In this document: positions 14,461-14,737 of the stretch, piece after piece
How positions within the stretch are numbered: the stretch's first letter is position 1
How the letters are laid out: each line of letters opens with the position of its first letter
NCBI GenBank assembly: GCA_900553595.1
Contig: USEC01000043.1
Location: forward strand, 1 to 14,737
DNA: 14,737 nt
Origin: an uncultured Prevotella sp.
GTDB taxonomy: Bacteria > Bacteroidota > Bacteroidia > Bacteroidales > Bacteroidaceae
Direction: 5' to 3'
Notes under the pieces: generated by a model
Seen by the model: only the letters and a program-made list of their open reading frames with translations
Told to the model about the DNA's origin: nothing
Database searches by the model: none
Program-made: the position numbers and the translations under genes

Positions 14461-14737
14461 AATGTTAGGATTTTAAGACGATCTATCCGACTCCAAAGAA
14501 AAGACCAGTTAATGATTCTGTTTAGTGTATTAATACATACAAAAGAAAAGCGTGGAGTCAGTCCTCTGCCCGTTCCACGTGTTAAGGCCTTCGCATTGCC
14601 CTGTAAGTCGAAACGAGCAACGCTGATACAACGCCAATACAACGTCAAATATCATGCAACATTCAAAATGATAAGAAATTGCGCGTAAATGCTAATATAT
14701 ACAGCATATAGCAGGTATTTAACAAAGTGTGTATTTT
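14461..14737 (-). promoter_or_regulatory. Upstream region of the RiPP operon with hairpin and 11-bp repeats
   Basis: No convincing gene lies in these 277 bp. CGTGGA (14551-14556) and TCCACG (14574-14579) can form a stem around a 17-base loop. Two tandem 11-bp units GCTGATACAAC and GCCAATACAAC occupy 14622-14643. On the minus strand GATATTTG (14653-14646) matches the -7 consensus TAnnTTTG at all but the first base, but no -33 TTTG stands at the usual distance, so the promoter is only tentative. If correct, the precursor would have a leader of about 180 bases. Confidence 0.35.

Noticed and set aside
14058..14648. 196-residue open frame on the minus strand overlapping the RiPP precursor in another frame
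   Set aside because: Its second half is a low-complexity Val/Met-rich reading of the Cys and Gly/Ser repeats in a shifted frame. The precursor frame has the Tat motif and the strict Cys period, so this one is a by-product.

Overview
The window comes from the chromosome of a Bacteroidales bacterium. Prevotellaceae is the most likely family, but I cannot fix the genus by eye. The evidence is the Bacteroidetes-type -7 promoter box (TAnnTTTG) in front of purH and metF, a GldH lipoprotein, the RicT/PSP1-HolB-GldH neighbourhood, and the purH-mreB-mreC-mreD-mrdA-rodA order that I associate with this order of bacteria.

Left part (1-7045, plus strand): the 3' part of a tRNA with CAU anticodon and its terminator come first. 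A purH-like gene follows that holds only the IMP cyclohydrolase domain. Then comes the rod-shape/elongasome set mreB, mreC, mreD, mrdA (PBP2) and rodA. MreB organises the elongasome, MreC and MreD couple it to PBP2, and RodA polymerises glycan strands that PBP2 crosslinks.

Middle part (7031-11244, minus strand): metF, holB, ricT and gldH read towards rodA as a probable operon. A Bacteroidetes-type promoter sits in front of metF, with an unusually long, foldable leader. rodA and gldH converge and overlap by 15 bp. The interval 11245-11751 carries no convincing gene. It holds a hairpin, a cluster of short intergenic repeats and a 203-bp element with 24-bp inverted ends that abuts the stop codon of the next gene.

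Right part (11752-14737, minus strand): a compact three-gene RiPP (ribosomally made, post-translationally modified peptide) operon. It consists of a 154-residue Cys-rich precursor, a radical SAM/SPASM enzyme, and a second SPASM-like protein without a radical SAM cluster motif (CXXX-repeat peptide maturase type). The precursor has a perfect twin-arginine motif, a possible lipobox cysteine followed by a lysine and acidic residues that resemble the Bacteroidetes surface-lipoprotein export signal, a Gly/Ser linker, and two blocks of Cys every fourth residue. My reading is that the enzymes modify the Cys array in the cytoplasm and Tat then exports the finished peptide, which may be displayed on the cell surface as a lipoprotein. 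The CXXX-repeat family is known from genome surveys. I know of no defined chemistry or function for it, so this is the most interesting part of the window.
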